From Klebsiella spallanzanii (GTDB taxonomy: Bacteria > Pseudomonadota > Gammaproteobacteria > Enterobacterales > Enterobacteriaceae), in contig NZ_CABGGS010000001.1 of assembly GCF_902158555.1 (NCBI RefSeq), forward strand, positions 672,428 through 736,427: a stretch of DNA of 64,000 nt. Direction: 5' to 3'. The position numbers and the translations under genes were made by a program. Below, piece after piece: positions 55,274-64,000 of this stretch (position 1 is the first letter of the stretch; every line of letters starts with the position of its first letter). The notes under the pieces are model-generated. The model was not told the DNA's origin. It did not search any database and was given only the letters and a program-made list of their open reading frames with translations.

Positions 55274-57427
55274 ATGATGCGTATCACAACACTTTCTCGA
55301 GGGGCATTAGTACTCTCTGCCCTGCCATTGTTTATTGCAGGTGCCGTTTCAGCAGCCACAGTATCCACCGCACAAAACAAAACCAGCAAAGAAGAGACCC
55401 TTGTCGTTACGGCGAACCGCTCGGAAAGCAGCCTCTGGGAAAGCCCGGCAACCATTCAGGTCATCGATCATCAGACGTTACAAAACTCCACCAGTACCTC
55501 AATTGCTGATGACCTGCAGGATATTCCGGGTGTTGAAGTCACTGATAATGCGCTGGCAGGACGTAAGCAGATCCGTATTCGCGGTGAAGCCTCTTCCCGC
55601 GTGCTGATTCTGATCGATGGTCAGGAGGTCACCTATCAGCGCGCCGGGGACAACTACGGCGTTGGCCTTCTGATTGACGAATCAGCGCTGGAGCGCATCG
55701 AAGTGGTAAAAGGCCCTTACTCTGTACTGTACGGCTCTCAGGCCATCGGCGGCGTGGTGAATTTTATCACCAAAAAAGGCGGCGATAAGCCCGTCGCCGG
55801 GACGGTGAAAGCGGTCTACAACTCCTCAACCGCCAGTTGGGAAGAGTCCGCCGCTGCCTGGGGCAGTATCGGCCAGTTTGATTACCGTATTAACGGCAGT
55901 TATTCCGATCAGGGCGACCGCAAGACACCGGACGGTCGTCTGCCGAATACCCACAACCGTAACAACAGCCAGGCTGTTTGGCTGGGTTATAACCTCGATA
56001 ACCAGCATTTTGGCCTGTCGCTTGACCGCTACAGGCTCTCCACCCAGACCTATTTTGAAGATCCAGACGGCGAATACGATGCCTTCAGCGTGAAGATTCC
56101 GAAGCTGGAACGTGAAAAAGTCGGCTTGTTCTACGATATGGACGTGGGCGGTGACTATCTGAAAAAAATCCATATTGATGCCTATCAGCAGACTATTGAG
56201 CGTCAGTTTGAGAATGAGGTGAAAACAACACAGCCCATACCAAGCCCGATGATTCAGGCATTAGCAGTGCATAATCAGACCCAGACCCGTGATAAGCAGT
56301 ACACTCAGGGCATCACACTACAGAGCAATTTCTCTCTTCCGGCCAATAACGAGCTGGTTCTGGGCGCGCAGTACAAGCGCGACCGCGTCTCCCAAACCTC
56401 GGACGGCAACACGACGAATAAATCTGTCACCGGATTCATCAATACCGAAACGCAGACCCGCTCCTACTACGAGTCCGAGCAGAGCAATACCTCCCTGTTT
56501 GCACAAAATGACTGGCGCTTTGCGGATAACTGGACATGGACACTGGGCGCTCGCCAGTACTGGCTTTCTTCAAAACTAACCCGCGGCGACGGACAATCCA
56601 CGGCTTCGGGCGTCAGCAGCGACACCTCTATCCCGAAACAGTCGACGAACGACAGCGAGCTGGTCACCTCAACCAGCCTGCGTTACTCCGGTTTTGACAA
56701 CATTGAACTGCGCGCCGCCTTTGCCCAGGGTTACGTCTTCCCGACGCTCTCCCAGCTGTTTATGCAAACGGCTGCGGGTGGCGGTACCACCTACGGCAAC
56801 CCGAATTTGAAAGCTGAACACTCCAACAACTTCGAACTGGGTATACGTTACAACGACAATCTGTGGCTGGTTGACGGGGCGGTCTATTACTCGGAAGCAA
56901 AAGACTATATTGCCAGCATCGCCTGCTCTGGCCAGGCACTGTGCAACGGCAACACTACCTCCTCACGCGGCGGATATTACTACTACGATAATATCAACAA
57001 AGCCAAAACCTGGGGTATGGAGCTGAGTGCGGAATATAACGGCTGGGTTGTTTCACCTTACGTTAGCGGCAACCTGATCCACCGTCAGTACGAAGGCCAG
57101 ACGCTGAAAACCACCAATACTGGCGAACCCAGCGTCAACGGCCGCATCGGGGTGAAACACACGCTGATGCTGAGTCAGGCTAATGTGACCTCCGATGTCT
57201 TTATCCGCGCAGCTTCAAGCGCCAAAGATGACACTGGCAGCAAAGAAGTCCGCACGCCTGGCTGGGCGACGCTGAACCTCGCGGTCAACACCGAATTCGG
57301 CACTGAAGACCAGTATCAGGTCAATCTGGCCCTCAACAACCTGGCCGATAAACGCTACCGCACGGCGCACGAATCTATTCCTGCGGCGGGCTTTAATGCG
57401 GCTATCGGCTTTGCGTGGAACTTCTGA
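55274..57427 (+). CDS. TonB-dependent haem/iron-compound receptor
   Basis: A 717-residue outer-membrane receptor with a signal peptide to about residue 28, TonB box (EETLVVTA), plug, and barrel ending AAIGFAWNF. It has FAQGYVFP and the NPNL motif (GNPNLKAEH) seen in haem receptors. The His normally found between the FRAP-like and NPNL motifs is missing; the nearest is after NPNL. ATG 55274 and ATG 55277 are both possible; the weak AGGG favours the second. The following six genes are for haem handling, so haem or a haem protein is the likely ligand. Confidence 0.85.
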   Translation: MMRITTLSRGALVLSALPLFIAGAVSAATVSTAQNKTSKEETLVVTANRSESSLWESPATIQVIDHQTLQNSTSTSIADDLQDIPGVEVTDNALAGRKQIRIRGEASSRVLILIDGQEVTYQRAGDNYGVGLLIDESALERIEVVKGPYSVLYGSQAIGGVVNFITKKGGDKPVAGTVKAVYNSSTASWEESAAAWGSIGQFDYRINGSYSDQGDRKTPDGRLPNTHNRNNSQAVWLGYNLDNQHFGLSLDRYRLSTQTYFEDPDGEYDAFSVKIPKLEREKVGLFYDMDVGGDYLKKIHIDAYQQTIERQFENEVKTTQPIPSPMIQALAVHNQTQTRDKQYTQGITLQSNFSLPANNELVLGAQYKRDRVSQTSDGNTTNKSVTGFINTETQTRSYYESEQSNTSLFAQNDWRFADNWTWTLGARQYWLSSKLTRGDGQSTASGVSSDTSIPKQSTNDSELVTSTSLRYSGFDNIELRAAFAQGYVFPTLSQLFMQTAAGGGTTYGNPNLKAEHSNNFELGIRYNDNLWLVDGAVYYSEAKDYIASIACSGQALCNGNTTSSRGGYYYYDNINKAKTWGMELSAEYNGWVVSPYVSGNLIHRQYEGQTLKTTNTGEPSVNGRIGVKHTLMLSQANVTSDVFIRAASSAKDDTGSKEVRTPGWATLNLAVNTEFGTEDQYQVNLALNNLADKRYRTAHESIPAAGFNAAIGFAWNF

Positions 57428-58254
57428 TGATTAAAAAAATAGCCATTGGACTGCTGGCTCTTACCTGTGCGCTAAGCGCCCAGGCTGCCGGGCGCATTGT
57501 GGTGGCGGGCGGTTCGCTCACCGAACTAATTTATGCGATAGGCGCAGGTAACCACGTGGTTGGAGTGGATGAAACCACCTCTTACCCGCCGGAAACCGCC
57601 GCGCTTCCACATATTGGTTACTGGAAACAGCTCAGTAGCGAAAGCATTTTGTCACTGCGCCCGGACCGCTTTATTACCTGGCAGGACGCCGGTCCGCAGC
57701 TGGTGTTCGATCAACTGCGGTCGCAGAAAGTCGATGTCGTCACCCTGCCGCGCGTCCCGGCAACTGTCGAGCAGATGTACGCCAACATCCACACGCTGGC
57801 GAAAACGCTGAGCGTTGAAGAACAAGGTAACGCGCTGATTAACGATATCCGCCAGCGTCTGGAAAAAGTGGCGCAGAGCAGCGTCAGCAAATCAGCACCA
57901 GTCAAAGCGCTGTTTATCCTCAGCGCGGGCGGCAGCGCGCCGCAGGTGGCGGGTCAGGGTAGCGTAGCCGACGCCATTATGACGCTCGCTGGCGCCCAGA
58001 ATGTGGCGCAGCATCCACAGTATCGCAGCTACAGTGCTGAGGCGCTGATTGCCGCCAATCCGCAGGTGATCATCGTGACCTCACAGATGGTTGAAGGCGA
58101 CATCAACCGCCTGAGCACAATTGCCGGGATCACTCGTACCGCTGCGTGGAAAAACAAACGGATCATTATTCTCGATCAGGCGCTAATCCTGGGGATGGGT
58201 CCACGCGTTGCCGACGCCGTTGAAACGCTGCACAGCCAGTTTTGGCCAAACTAA
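57427..58254 (+). CDS. chuT: Periplasmic haem-binding protein
   Basis: A 275-residue exported protein with a signal peptide (to about residue 20, LSAQA|AG) and a type-III periplasmic-binding fold of the ShuT/HmuT type: RIVVAGGSLTELIYAIGAG near the start, VDETTSYPPETAALPHIGYWKQ, then a long helix linker. The ATG overlaps the receptor stop codon (ATGA). It carries haem from the receptor to the ChuUV importer. Confidence 0.9.
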   Translation: MIKKIAIGLLALTCALSAQAAGRIVVAGGSLTELIYAIGAGNHVVGVDETTSYPPETAALPHIGYWKQLSSESILSLRPDRFITWQDAGPQLVFDQLRSQKVDVVTLPRVPATVEQMYANIHTLAKTLSVEEQGNALINDIRQRLEKVAQSSVSKSAPVKALFILSAGGSAPQVAGQGSVADAIMTLAGAQNVAQHPQYRSYSAEALIAANPQVIIVTSQMVEGDINRLSTIAGITRTAAWKNKRIIILDQALILGMGPRVADAVETLHSQFWPN

Positions 58255-58274
58255 AGGACGTTGAAAAATCCGTT

Positions 58275-59615
58275 ATGCTGAATATGACATACGAGCTGGA
58301 TCTCACCCCGCACTTTGCGCTTGAGGGCAGTCAACCCTTCAAAGACCGCCGGGCCACTATGCCATGGCGCGGTGCAATCCCGATTGCTAAAGAGCAAATG
58401 GAGCAGACCTGGCTGGAGGTGCTAAGCCACACAACACCGTCGCGTAAGCGCCTGCTGTATCTGCATATTCCGTTTTGTGCGACCCACTGCACCTTCTGCG
58501 GTTTTTACCAGAACCGCTACGAGGAAGATCACTGCTCGCGCTACACCGATGCGCTGCTGCGTGAGATTGAGATGGAAGCCGACAGCGTGCTGCATCAGTC
58601 CGCACCAATTCACGCGGTCTATTTTGGCGGCGGCACACCGTCTGCACTCTCAGCGCGCGACCTAGCGCGGATTATCACCGCTTTACGCGAGAGGCTGCCG
58701 CTGGCGCCGGACTGTGAGATAACCATTGAAGGGCGAGTGCTGAACTTCGACGACGCGCGCATCAACGCTTGTCTCGACGCTGGAGCCAACCGTTTTTCTA
58801 TAGGTATTCAGTCATTTAACAGCAGAATTCGTAAAAAGATGGCCCGCACCTCCGACGGCCCGACCGCCATCGCCTTTATGGAAGGACTGGTGCGACGTGA
58901 CCGTGCGGCGGTGGTATGCGACCTGCTATTTGGCCTGCCGGGGCAGAATGCCAGACTATGGGGGGAGGATCTGACCATCGCCCGCGATATCGGCCTCGAC
59001 GGCGTCGACCTCTACGCCCTCAACCTGCTGCCCAACACACCGCTCGGTAAAGCAGTTGAGAACGGCCGCACCAGCGTGCCGCAACCCGCCGAGCGCCGTG
59101 ACCTCTATCTTCAGGGCTGCGACTTTATGGACCAGGCCGGCTGGCGCTGTATCAGCAACAGCCACTGGGCGCGCACCACCCGCGAACGCAACCTCTACAA
59201 CCTGCTGATCAAGCAAGGCGCAGACTGCCTGGCGCTGGGTTCCGGCGCGGGTGGCTCGGTGAACGGCTATTCGTGGATGGTCGACCGCAACCTGAACAGC
59301 TGGCACGAATCAATCGCCGCAGGCAAAAAGCCGCTGATGATGATGATGCGCACCGCTGACCGCGGGTTCCAGTGGCGCCATACGCTGCAGTCCGGCGTTG
59401 AAACCGCGCGCGTTCCGCTGGAAGCACTCACGCCGCACGCCGTTCGCCTTGTCCCGCTGCTGGCACAGTGGCACCGCGCCGGGCTGACACTAGATGACTC
59501 AACCTGCCTGCGTCTGACCAATGAAGGACGCTTCTGGGCAAGCAATATTTTACAGTCTCTTGATGAACTGATTCAGGAGCTTAACGCACCGCACATTGCG
59601 GTAGAAACCCCATAG
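58275..59615 (+). CDS. chuW: Radical-SAM haem-degrading methyltransferase, ChuW/HutW
   Basis: A 446-residue radical SAM protein with the cluster motif CATHCTFC (C68, C72, C75) and a HemN-like layout. E. coli ChuW opens haem without oxygen to anaerobilin. ATG 58275 (MLNMTYELDL) gives the usual length; the open frame begins with TTG at 58242 inside the previous gene. It lets the cell use haem iron when oxygen is absent. Confidence 0.9.
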   Translation: MLNMTYELDLTPHFALEGSQPFKDRRATMPWRGAIPIAKEQMEQTWLEVLSHTTPSRKRLLYLHIPFCATHCTFCGFYQNRYEEDHCSRYTDALLREIEMEADSVLHQSAPIHAVYFGGGTPSALSARDLARIITALRERLPLAPDCEITIEGRVLNFDDARINACLDAGANRFSIGIQSFNSRIRKKMARTSDGPTAIAFMEGLVRRDRAAVVCDLLFGLPGQNARLWGEDLTIARDIGLDGVDLYALNLLPNTPLGKAVENGRTSVPQPAERRDLYLQGCDFMDQAGWRCISNSHWARTTRERNLYNLLIKQGADCLALGSGAGGSVNGYSWMVDRNLNSWHESIAAGKKPLMMMMRTADRGFQWRHTLQSGVETARVPLEALTPHAVRLVPLLAQWHRAGLTLDDSTCLRLTNEGRFWASNILQSLDELIQELNAPHIAVETP

Positions 59616-59627
59616 CTGGAGTTAATG

Positions 59628-60122
59628 ATGAGCAACCTTTCTCTGCAGGACTTTTTGAAAACCGAGCCAGACGGCACTCTGGAAGCTATCGCCGGGCAGT
59701 ACAATACCACCCTGCTGGAGGTGGTAAAAAACGTGCCGTCCCACACCCTGGTAACCGGCGACAAGTTTGATACTGTCTGGGATACTGTTTGTGAATGGGG
59801 CAAGGTCACCACACTGGTTCACTCCGCCGATGTAATTCTGGAGTTTACCGGCGAGCTTCCGTCAGGCTTCCACCGGCACGGCTACTTCAACCTGCGCGGT
59901 AAAAAAGGCATGACCGGCCATATTAAGGCCGAAAACTGCACCCATATTGCCCTCGTTGAGCGCAAATTTATGGCCATGGATACCGCCTCCATTCTGTTCT
60001 TCAACGCGGCGGGCAGCGCGATGTTCAAAATCTTCCTTGGTCGCGACGAGCACCGTCAGCTGCTGAGCGAGCAGGTTGACGCCTTCCGCACTCTGGCCAC
60101 CGTGCTGAAAGGGAAAGCTTGA
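59628..60122 (+). CDS. chuX: Haem utilisation protein, ChuX/HutX
   Basis: A 164-residue cytoplasmic haem carrier: SLQDFLKTEPDGTLEAIAGQYNTTLLEVVK, GDKFDTVWDTVCEWG and PSGFHRHGYFNLRG are near-identical to E. coli ChuX. ATG 59628 is preferred over 59625 because GGAG (59618-59621) is six bases away. ChuX hands haem to ChuS or ChuW. It overlaps the next gene by one base. Confidence 0.92.
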   Translation: MSNLSLQDFLKTEPDGTLEAIAGQYNTTLLEVVKNVPSHTLVTGDKFDTVWDTVCEWGKVTTLVHSADVILEFTGELPSGFHRHGYFNLRGKKGMTGHIKAENCTHIALVERKFMAMDTASILFFNAAGSAMFKIFLGRDEHRQLLSEQVDAFRTLATVLKGKA

Positions 60123-60745
60123 TGAGCCCATGGTTGATTTTCGGGGCGGGTGGTCAAGGCGTTGGGGCGCTGACGGTCGAGCGAGCGCTGGCAGAAAAAC
60201 GCCCGGTCATCGCGCTGGTGCGTAACCCGGAAGCCGCCGTTCGCCTGGAAGCAAAAGGCGTTCAGGTCGTGATTGGCGATGCCTGCAATGCCGAGAGCGT
60301 AGCACAGGCCTGCCAGGCAGCAGGCCCGGCAGCGACGGTGATTTCCACGATGGGCGGCGCGCAAGACTATCAGGCGCACCGTACGGTGATTGATGAAGCG
60401 GAGAAAGCGGGCATTCGCCGCATGATCCTCGTTTCATCGCTGGGTTGCGGAGAGAGTTGGCAGTTCCTTTCGGATCGCGCCAAAGCGGCTTTTGGTCAGG
60501 CCGTTCGGGAAAAAAGCCTCGCGGAAAGCTGGCTGCAAACCAGCACGCTGGACTACGCCATTCTGCGCCCGGGCGGATTGCTGAACGGAGACGCTACCGG
60601 CAAAGCGCAACGCTTCCAGCAGCAGGAAGTACACGGTTTTGTCCAGCGTGCCGACGTGGCCGCGCATATTCAGGCTCTGGACGCTGACCCGGCACTAAAC
60701 CAACAGGCTTACAGTCTGGTTCAACCGGACCTTAAACCGGTTTAA
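60122..60745 (+). CDS. chuY: NAD(P)-dependent anaerobilin reductase, ChuY-type
   Basis: A 207-residue short-chain dehydrogenase-like protein with a Rossmann motif GAGGQGVGALTVERAL at about 8-20 and a VISTMGGAQDYQAHRTVIDEAEKAGIRRMI stretch, typical of NAD(P)-binding atypical SDRs. ChuY reduces anaerobilin made by ChuW in E. coli. ATG 60122 overlaps the chuX stop (TGATG); the alternative TTG at 60119 is not needed. Confidence 0.87.
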   Translation: MSPWLIFGAGGQGVGALTVERALAEKRPVIALVRNPEAAVRLEAKGVQVVIGDACNAESVAQACQAAGPAATVISTMGGAQDYQAHRTVIDEAEKAGIRRMILVSSLGCGESWQFLSDRAKAAFGQAVREKSLAESWLQTSTLDYAILRPGGLLNGDATGKAQRFQQQEVHGFVQRADVAAHIQALDADPALNQQAYSLVQPDLKPV

Positions 60746-60784
60746 TCTCGTCGCGACGCTGCCAGGCAGCACCGCATCGATGTT

Positions 60785-61789
60785 ATGGAGATTCGCGTGT
60801 TCAGGGATTCACACTCTTCCTTCAGCGTATTTATCGGCCTGTTGCTGATGCTTGCGGCCCTCATACTTGTGGGGGCCAGCCAGGGGGCGCTAAAAATCAC
60901 CTTTGCCTCCTTGCTGGATGAGCAGTATCGCGATATCTGGCTCAATATTCGTCTGCCGCGCGTGCTGCTGGCTGTACTGGTGGGCGGCGCGCTGGCAACG
61001 GCTGGGGTCATTATGCAGGGGTTATTCCGCAACCCAATGGCCGATCCTGGCCTGCTCGGTGTCAGCAGCGGCTCGGCGCTGATGGTCGGCGTGGCAATTA
61101 TCTTCCCAATTTCTTTACCGGCAATTGTGATGCTGTATGAACAGATGATCTTTGCCGTCGCCGGTAGCCTGGTGGTCTGCGCAGTCATCTTTCTGATCAA
61201 CATGCGCCAAAGCCACAGCGGTATGATGCAACTGTTGCTGGCAGGTATCGCTATCAACGCTCTATGTGGCGCGGCTATTGGCGTACTGAGCTACGTCGGC
61301 GATGAACAGCAACTGCGCCAATTGACACTCTGGATGATGGGCAGCCTGGGGCAAGCACAGTGGCCTACGCTGCTTGTTGCCGCCTCGTTTGCCCTCCCGG
61401 CTATAATCGCCACTGGCTGGCTCGCCAGCACGCTAAATCTCTTGCAACTGGGTGATGAAGAGGCTCACTACCTCGGCATCAACGTTAAACGTAAGCGCCA
61501 GCAGTTGCTGTTGCTCAGCTCGCTGCTCGTCGGTGCCGCCGTCTCGGTGAGCGGCGTTATTGGTTTCATCGGCCTGGTGGTCCCCCACCTGATCCGTATG
61601 AGCATCGGCGCTGACCACCGCTGGCTGCTGCCCTGTTCCACCCTCGCAGGTGCCTGCCTGCTGTTGGTTGCAGACACGCTGGCTCGCACGCTGGTACAGC
61701 CTGCTGAAATGCCGGTAGGTCTGTTGACCAGCCTGATCGGCGGCCCGTACTTTTTATGGCTTATTCTGCGAACACGGAGAGCGCTATGA
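60785..61789 (+). CDS. chuU: Haem ABC transporter permease, FecCD family
   Basis: A 334-residue permease with about ten helices; [42 protein letters not shown] and [16 protein letters not shown] are the family hallmarks. ATG 60785 is used. A GTG at 60797 has a better-spaced GGAG (60787-60790) and may be the real start. It forms the inner-membrane haem channel with the ATPase encoded next. Confidence 0.92.
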   Translation: MEIRVFRDSHSSFSVFIGLLLMLAALILVGASQGALKITFASLLDEQYRDIWLNIRLPRVLLAVLVGGALATAGVIMQGLFRNPMADPGLLGVSSGSALMVGVAIIFPISLPAIVMLYEQMIFAVAGSLVVCAVIFLINMRQSHSGMMQLLLAGIAINALCGAAIGVLSYVGDEQQLRQLTLWMMGSLGQAQWPTLLVAASFALPAIIATGWLASTLNLLQLGDEEAHYLGINVKRKRQQLLLLSSLLVGAAVSVSGVIGFIGLVVPHLIRMSIGADHRWLLPCSTLAGACLLLVADTLARTLVQPAEMPVGLLTSLIGGPYFLWLILRTRRAL

Positions 61790-62553
61790 TTGATGCCCGG
61801 AACCTTACCTACAGCCTCAATGGGCGTCGCCTGACGAATAACGTCTCACTGACGCTGCCCGGCGGTGAAATCGTGGCGATTCTGGGGCCTAACGGCGCGG
61901 GCAAGTCAACCTTACTACGCCAGCTTACCGGCTATTTGCAACCGGACAGTGGTCACTGCTCACTGTTTGGGAGGCCATTAAACGGGTGGCCGACGGCGGA
62001 GCTAGCGAAGGTACGCGCGGTAATGCGGCAGAACTTTCATATGGCGTTTCCATTCACCGTTTTAGAGGTGATCCGCATGGGCCGCCACCCGCATTGTACC
62101 CGTAACTCTCGCGATGAGACTGAACATATTATGACGCTGTGCGGCTGCAGCGAATTGGCATCACGCGACTATCGCCACCTCTCCGGCGGCGAACAGCAGC
62201 GGGTGCAGCTGGCGCGGTTGCTGGTCCAGTTGTGGGATCCGGAACCGTCGCCAAAATGGCTGTTTCTGGACGAACCGACGTCGGCGCTGGATATTCACCA
62301 TCAGCAGCATCTGTTCCGTCTGCTACGCCAACTGGTACAGGAACGACACTTTAACGTCTGTTGCGTGCTGCACGACCTTAACCTGGCCGCGCGCTACGCC
62401 GACCGAATCATCCTGCTGGAAAAAGGTCTGGTGATTCATAATGGAACCCCGCAGGAAGTACTGACTGAGCCCGTACTGAAAAGTCTCTACCAGACTGAAA
62501 TTACTGTCACCAGCGCCCATGATTCAACACCTGTTATTCTGTTAGAAAAATGA
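61786..62553 (+). CDS. hmuV: Haem ABC transporter ATPase HmuV/ChuV
   Basis: A 255-residue ATPase: Walker [10 protein letters not shown] at 34-42, signature [16 protein letters not shown], Walker [16 protein letters not shown] and the switch His in [15 protein letters not shown] 61786 overlaps the permease stop (ATGA) and has a GGAGAG RBS. It is the last gene of the operon. Confidence 0.94.
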   Translation: MIDARNLTYSLNGRRLTNNVSLTLPGGEIVAILGPNGAGKSTLLRQLTGYLQPDSGHCSLFGRPLNGWPTAELAKVRAVMRQNFHMAFPFTVLEVIRMGRHPHCTRNSRDETEHIMTLCGCSELASRDYRHLSGGEQQRVQLARLLVQLWDPEPSPKWLFLDEPTSALDIHHQQHLFRLLRQLVQERHFNVCCVLHDLNLAARYADRIILLEKGLVIHNGTPQEVLTEPVLKSLYQTEITVTSAHDSTPVILLEK

Positions 62554-62860
62554 ATATTAAAGGGGCAAAGTTTGCAAATGTTCATAACTATTTAAAAATC
62601 GAATAAAAGTAAAAGAGACCAGTAAATTTTTCTCAGGCAAAGATGAAGTGCTATCTCAAATTAGCGGTTATGCATTGAACTGATATTATTGCTCTGGCCT
62701 ATGTAATTACAGCAATGAATTAATGATTGAAAATCTGTGGGATGATAATATTTGCGTTGCGATACTGTTTCTAATTGTATTTAATCCTGTAAATCCTAAA
62801 TATTTTATAGTATTACAAAGTTAGGCTATAGAATATAATCAATCAGCCATCCGTTTGTTA
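62554..62860. other. AT-rich intergenic stretch
   Basis: 307 bp after the haem operon with no gene, no clear terminator and strong AT bias. It begins the decayed region that runs to the window edge. Confidence 0.5.
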
Positions 62861-63097
62861 ATGCGGAAGGCTGACAATATTTTATATTTACTCGAACGTA
62901 CCTCTGACACAGGACTTACCGTCGAAAACCATACATCTACCGCGAGCGCAAACTTTCTTAATATGTATTTTCGGTGTCAAAACCAGGATATCTGCATTAT
63001 AAAAAGCGAAGAGCTCTGGCATTATTACAGGTCTCATCAAGATGAGATACCAATTATTCTGTTTACTGTAAATAATATTTTATTACTGCGATTGTGA
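62861..63097 (+). CDS. Small hypothetical ORF
   Basis: 78 residues from ATG 62861 (MRKADNILYLLERTSDTGLT to NNILLLRL). The middle part, NMYFRCQNQDICIIKSEELWHYYRS, reads like a real protein fragment. There is no good RBS and I do not recognise the family; it may be a remnant. Confidence 0.3.
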   Translation: MRKADNILYLLERTSDTGLTVENHTSTASANFLNMYFRCQNQDICIIKSEELWHYYRSHQDEIPIILFTVNNILLLRL

Positions 63098-63522
63098 TTA
63101 CATGTCATTAATGCAACACACGATATAATAGATACTAAAGATAAACTTGTAGAATGGATTCATCTTCAATTCAAATTTAAACTCATTTAAAGCATAAGCC
63201 TGTAACACTGATTTCGATTTGAATACACTTATAATAATCACTGTCGATGCAAGAGAAAGTTGTGTGGAGAGATAATCAAATACAGTCATGTCCTTGCTTA
63301 TTGCTAAACTAATATCTGATAATAACTAGCCAGATCCCCTAGCGATATCGAGCCATAGTGGATAGTCTTTAGGACAAACTCACTTTTCATTTCCTCGGCT
63401 AATTTTGGCTGATTCAGAAATAGCCACATAATGGAATAAACACCACCAGTGACAACGGACAATAATACAAAGTTCATGACCTTAGTATCGATTTTATTTT
63501 TCAATAAATTTATATTGTTCAT
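63098..63522 (-). pseudogene. DUF4234-like membrane protein, frameshifted
   Basis: From ATG 63522 the frame reads MNNINLLKNKIDTKVMNFVL then VTGGVYSIMWLFLNQPKLAEEM and runs off into a stop at 63304. The C-terminal part is in a second frame: SKSVLQAYALNEFKFELKMN and KFIFSIYYIVCCINDM, ending at 63098. Together they make a plausible four-helix DUF4234-type protein; a frameshift near 63330 breaks it. Confidence 0.55.
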
Positions 63523-63599
63523 TATTAATTTTCCAACGGAAGGTTGAGATACCTTTTTTGGTTTCAATCAGAGCTTCACGAGGTCTGCATTTGCCATAA

Positions 63600-63850
63600 T
63601 CACTGTCAGAAGAAACCATATCTGGCCCGTTGTCCATCCGTATCTTCGGCGGATATCCTCGGTTTACCTCTATCCTGTCCAGCTCTCTCACAACCCGCTG
63701 CGCCGGGATCTTCAAGTCAATTTAGATCACCAGTGCTTTACGGTTAAACTCATCCATCACGTTGAAGATCCGGAAGCTTCTGCCACAGACCAGCGCAACA
63801 TGCATAAAGTCTGTCGACCTGTAAGTATCCCGGCAAAACGAACCATTCAC
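63600..63850 (-). mobile_element. IS3-family OrfB remnant with in-frame stop
   Basis: The minus strand reads STDFMHVALVCGRSFRIFNVMDEFNRKALVI, a TAA at 63722-63724, then in the same frame IPAQRVVRELDRIEVNRGYPPKIRMDNGPDMVSS. This is the DDE core (first two Asp) of an IS3-family transposase. Sequence after MDNGPD no longer matches, so it is truncated as well as stopped. Confidence 0.75.
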
Positions 63851-63898
63851 TTTTAGAGATCTTCCGACATACTGATAATGTCCCCTGAGGAGATCGCT

Positions 63899-64000
63899 AT
63901 GCGTAAGATCCGATTCACTGAACACCAGATCATCGCCGTTCTGAAGTCCGTCGAAGCCGGACGTACCGTCAAGGATGTGTGCCGTGAGGCCGCTATTTCG
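63899..64000 (+). CDS. IS3-family OrfA, cut by window edge
   Basis: ATG 63899 with a TGAGGAG RBS gives 34 residues, RKIRFTEHQIIAVLKSVEAG followed by RTVKDVCREAAIS, the N-terminal helix-turn-helix of an IS3-family OrfA. The rest is beyond the window, so I cannot tell whether the element is intact. It faces away from the neighbouring OrfB remnant and so belongs to a different insertion. Confidence 0.85.
   Translation, partial: MRKIRFTEHQIIAVLKSVEAGRTVKDVCREAAIS

Overview
The window looks like chromosomal DNA from a member of the Klebsiella oxytoca complex. Three things point there: a complete OXY-type class A beta-lactamase gene behind its characteristic promoter, a pehX-type exo-polygalacturonase (a known marker of this group), and the cadC-cadBA-dtpC-lysU lysine decarboxylase locus in enterobacterial order. 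Codon usage and REP-type repeats are enterobacterial. I made the species call from protein recognition only and ran no database search.

Layout. 1-7150: a partial LysR regulator faces an operon for a LivHMGF/K-type ABC importer, an ATC-hydrolase-family protein and an N-carbamoyl-amino-acid hydrolase; together they could take up and open a cyclic or carbamoylated amino acid such as an L-cysteine precursor. 7197-14159: a ribose/inositol-type ABC importer, a LacI-type regulator and two Gfo/Idh/MocA dehydrogenases, tied together by a shared palindromic operator. 14228-15582: blaOXY with a wild-type promoter, followed by a 170-bp tandem repeat. 15596-16528: two small envelope proteins, one a lipoprotein carrying a TolA C-terminal domain. 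16578-25392: an AllS-like LysR gene, a DUF1097 membrane protein, an ankyrin protein, DUF2877, FdrA and DUF1116 proteins, carbamate kinase and a Tat-exported amidohydrolase. This resembles the oxamate carbamoyltransferase branch of allantoin breakdown, but without the allantoin genes. 25504-34343: lysU, dtpC, cadA, cadB, cadC.

34710-43233: a GNAT protein, a Fur-box-preceded TonB receptor with a YncE-like propeller, a LysR gene, a metallo-beta-lactamase-fold hydrolase and pehX. 43301-45616: an AT-rich patch with a MarT/FidL-like ToxR-type regulator pair and a DUF3892-like protein. 45735-51060: an MgtC-family protein, a nucleoside-type MFS transporter and a PhnP-like hydrolase, divergent from an unusual LacI regulator fused to an ABC solute-binding domain. 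51184-55085: decayed DNA with a truncated MFS gene joined to a frameshifted phage holin, intact yagU, an IS3 fragment joined to a headless porin, and further transposase scraps. 55236-62553: a Fur-regulated haem uptake operon (receptor, chuTWXYUV). 62554-64000: AT-rich decayed DNA with a frameshifted DUF4234-like gene and IS3-family pieces.

The most interesting parts are the carbamoyltransferase-like cluster (16578-25392), the ATC hydrolase/carbamoylase importer operon (685-7150), the LacI/solute-binding fusion (48886-51060) and the operator beside the blaOXY promoter.
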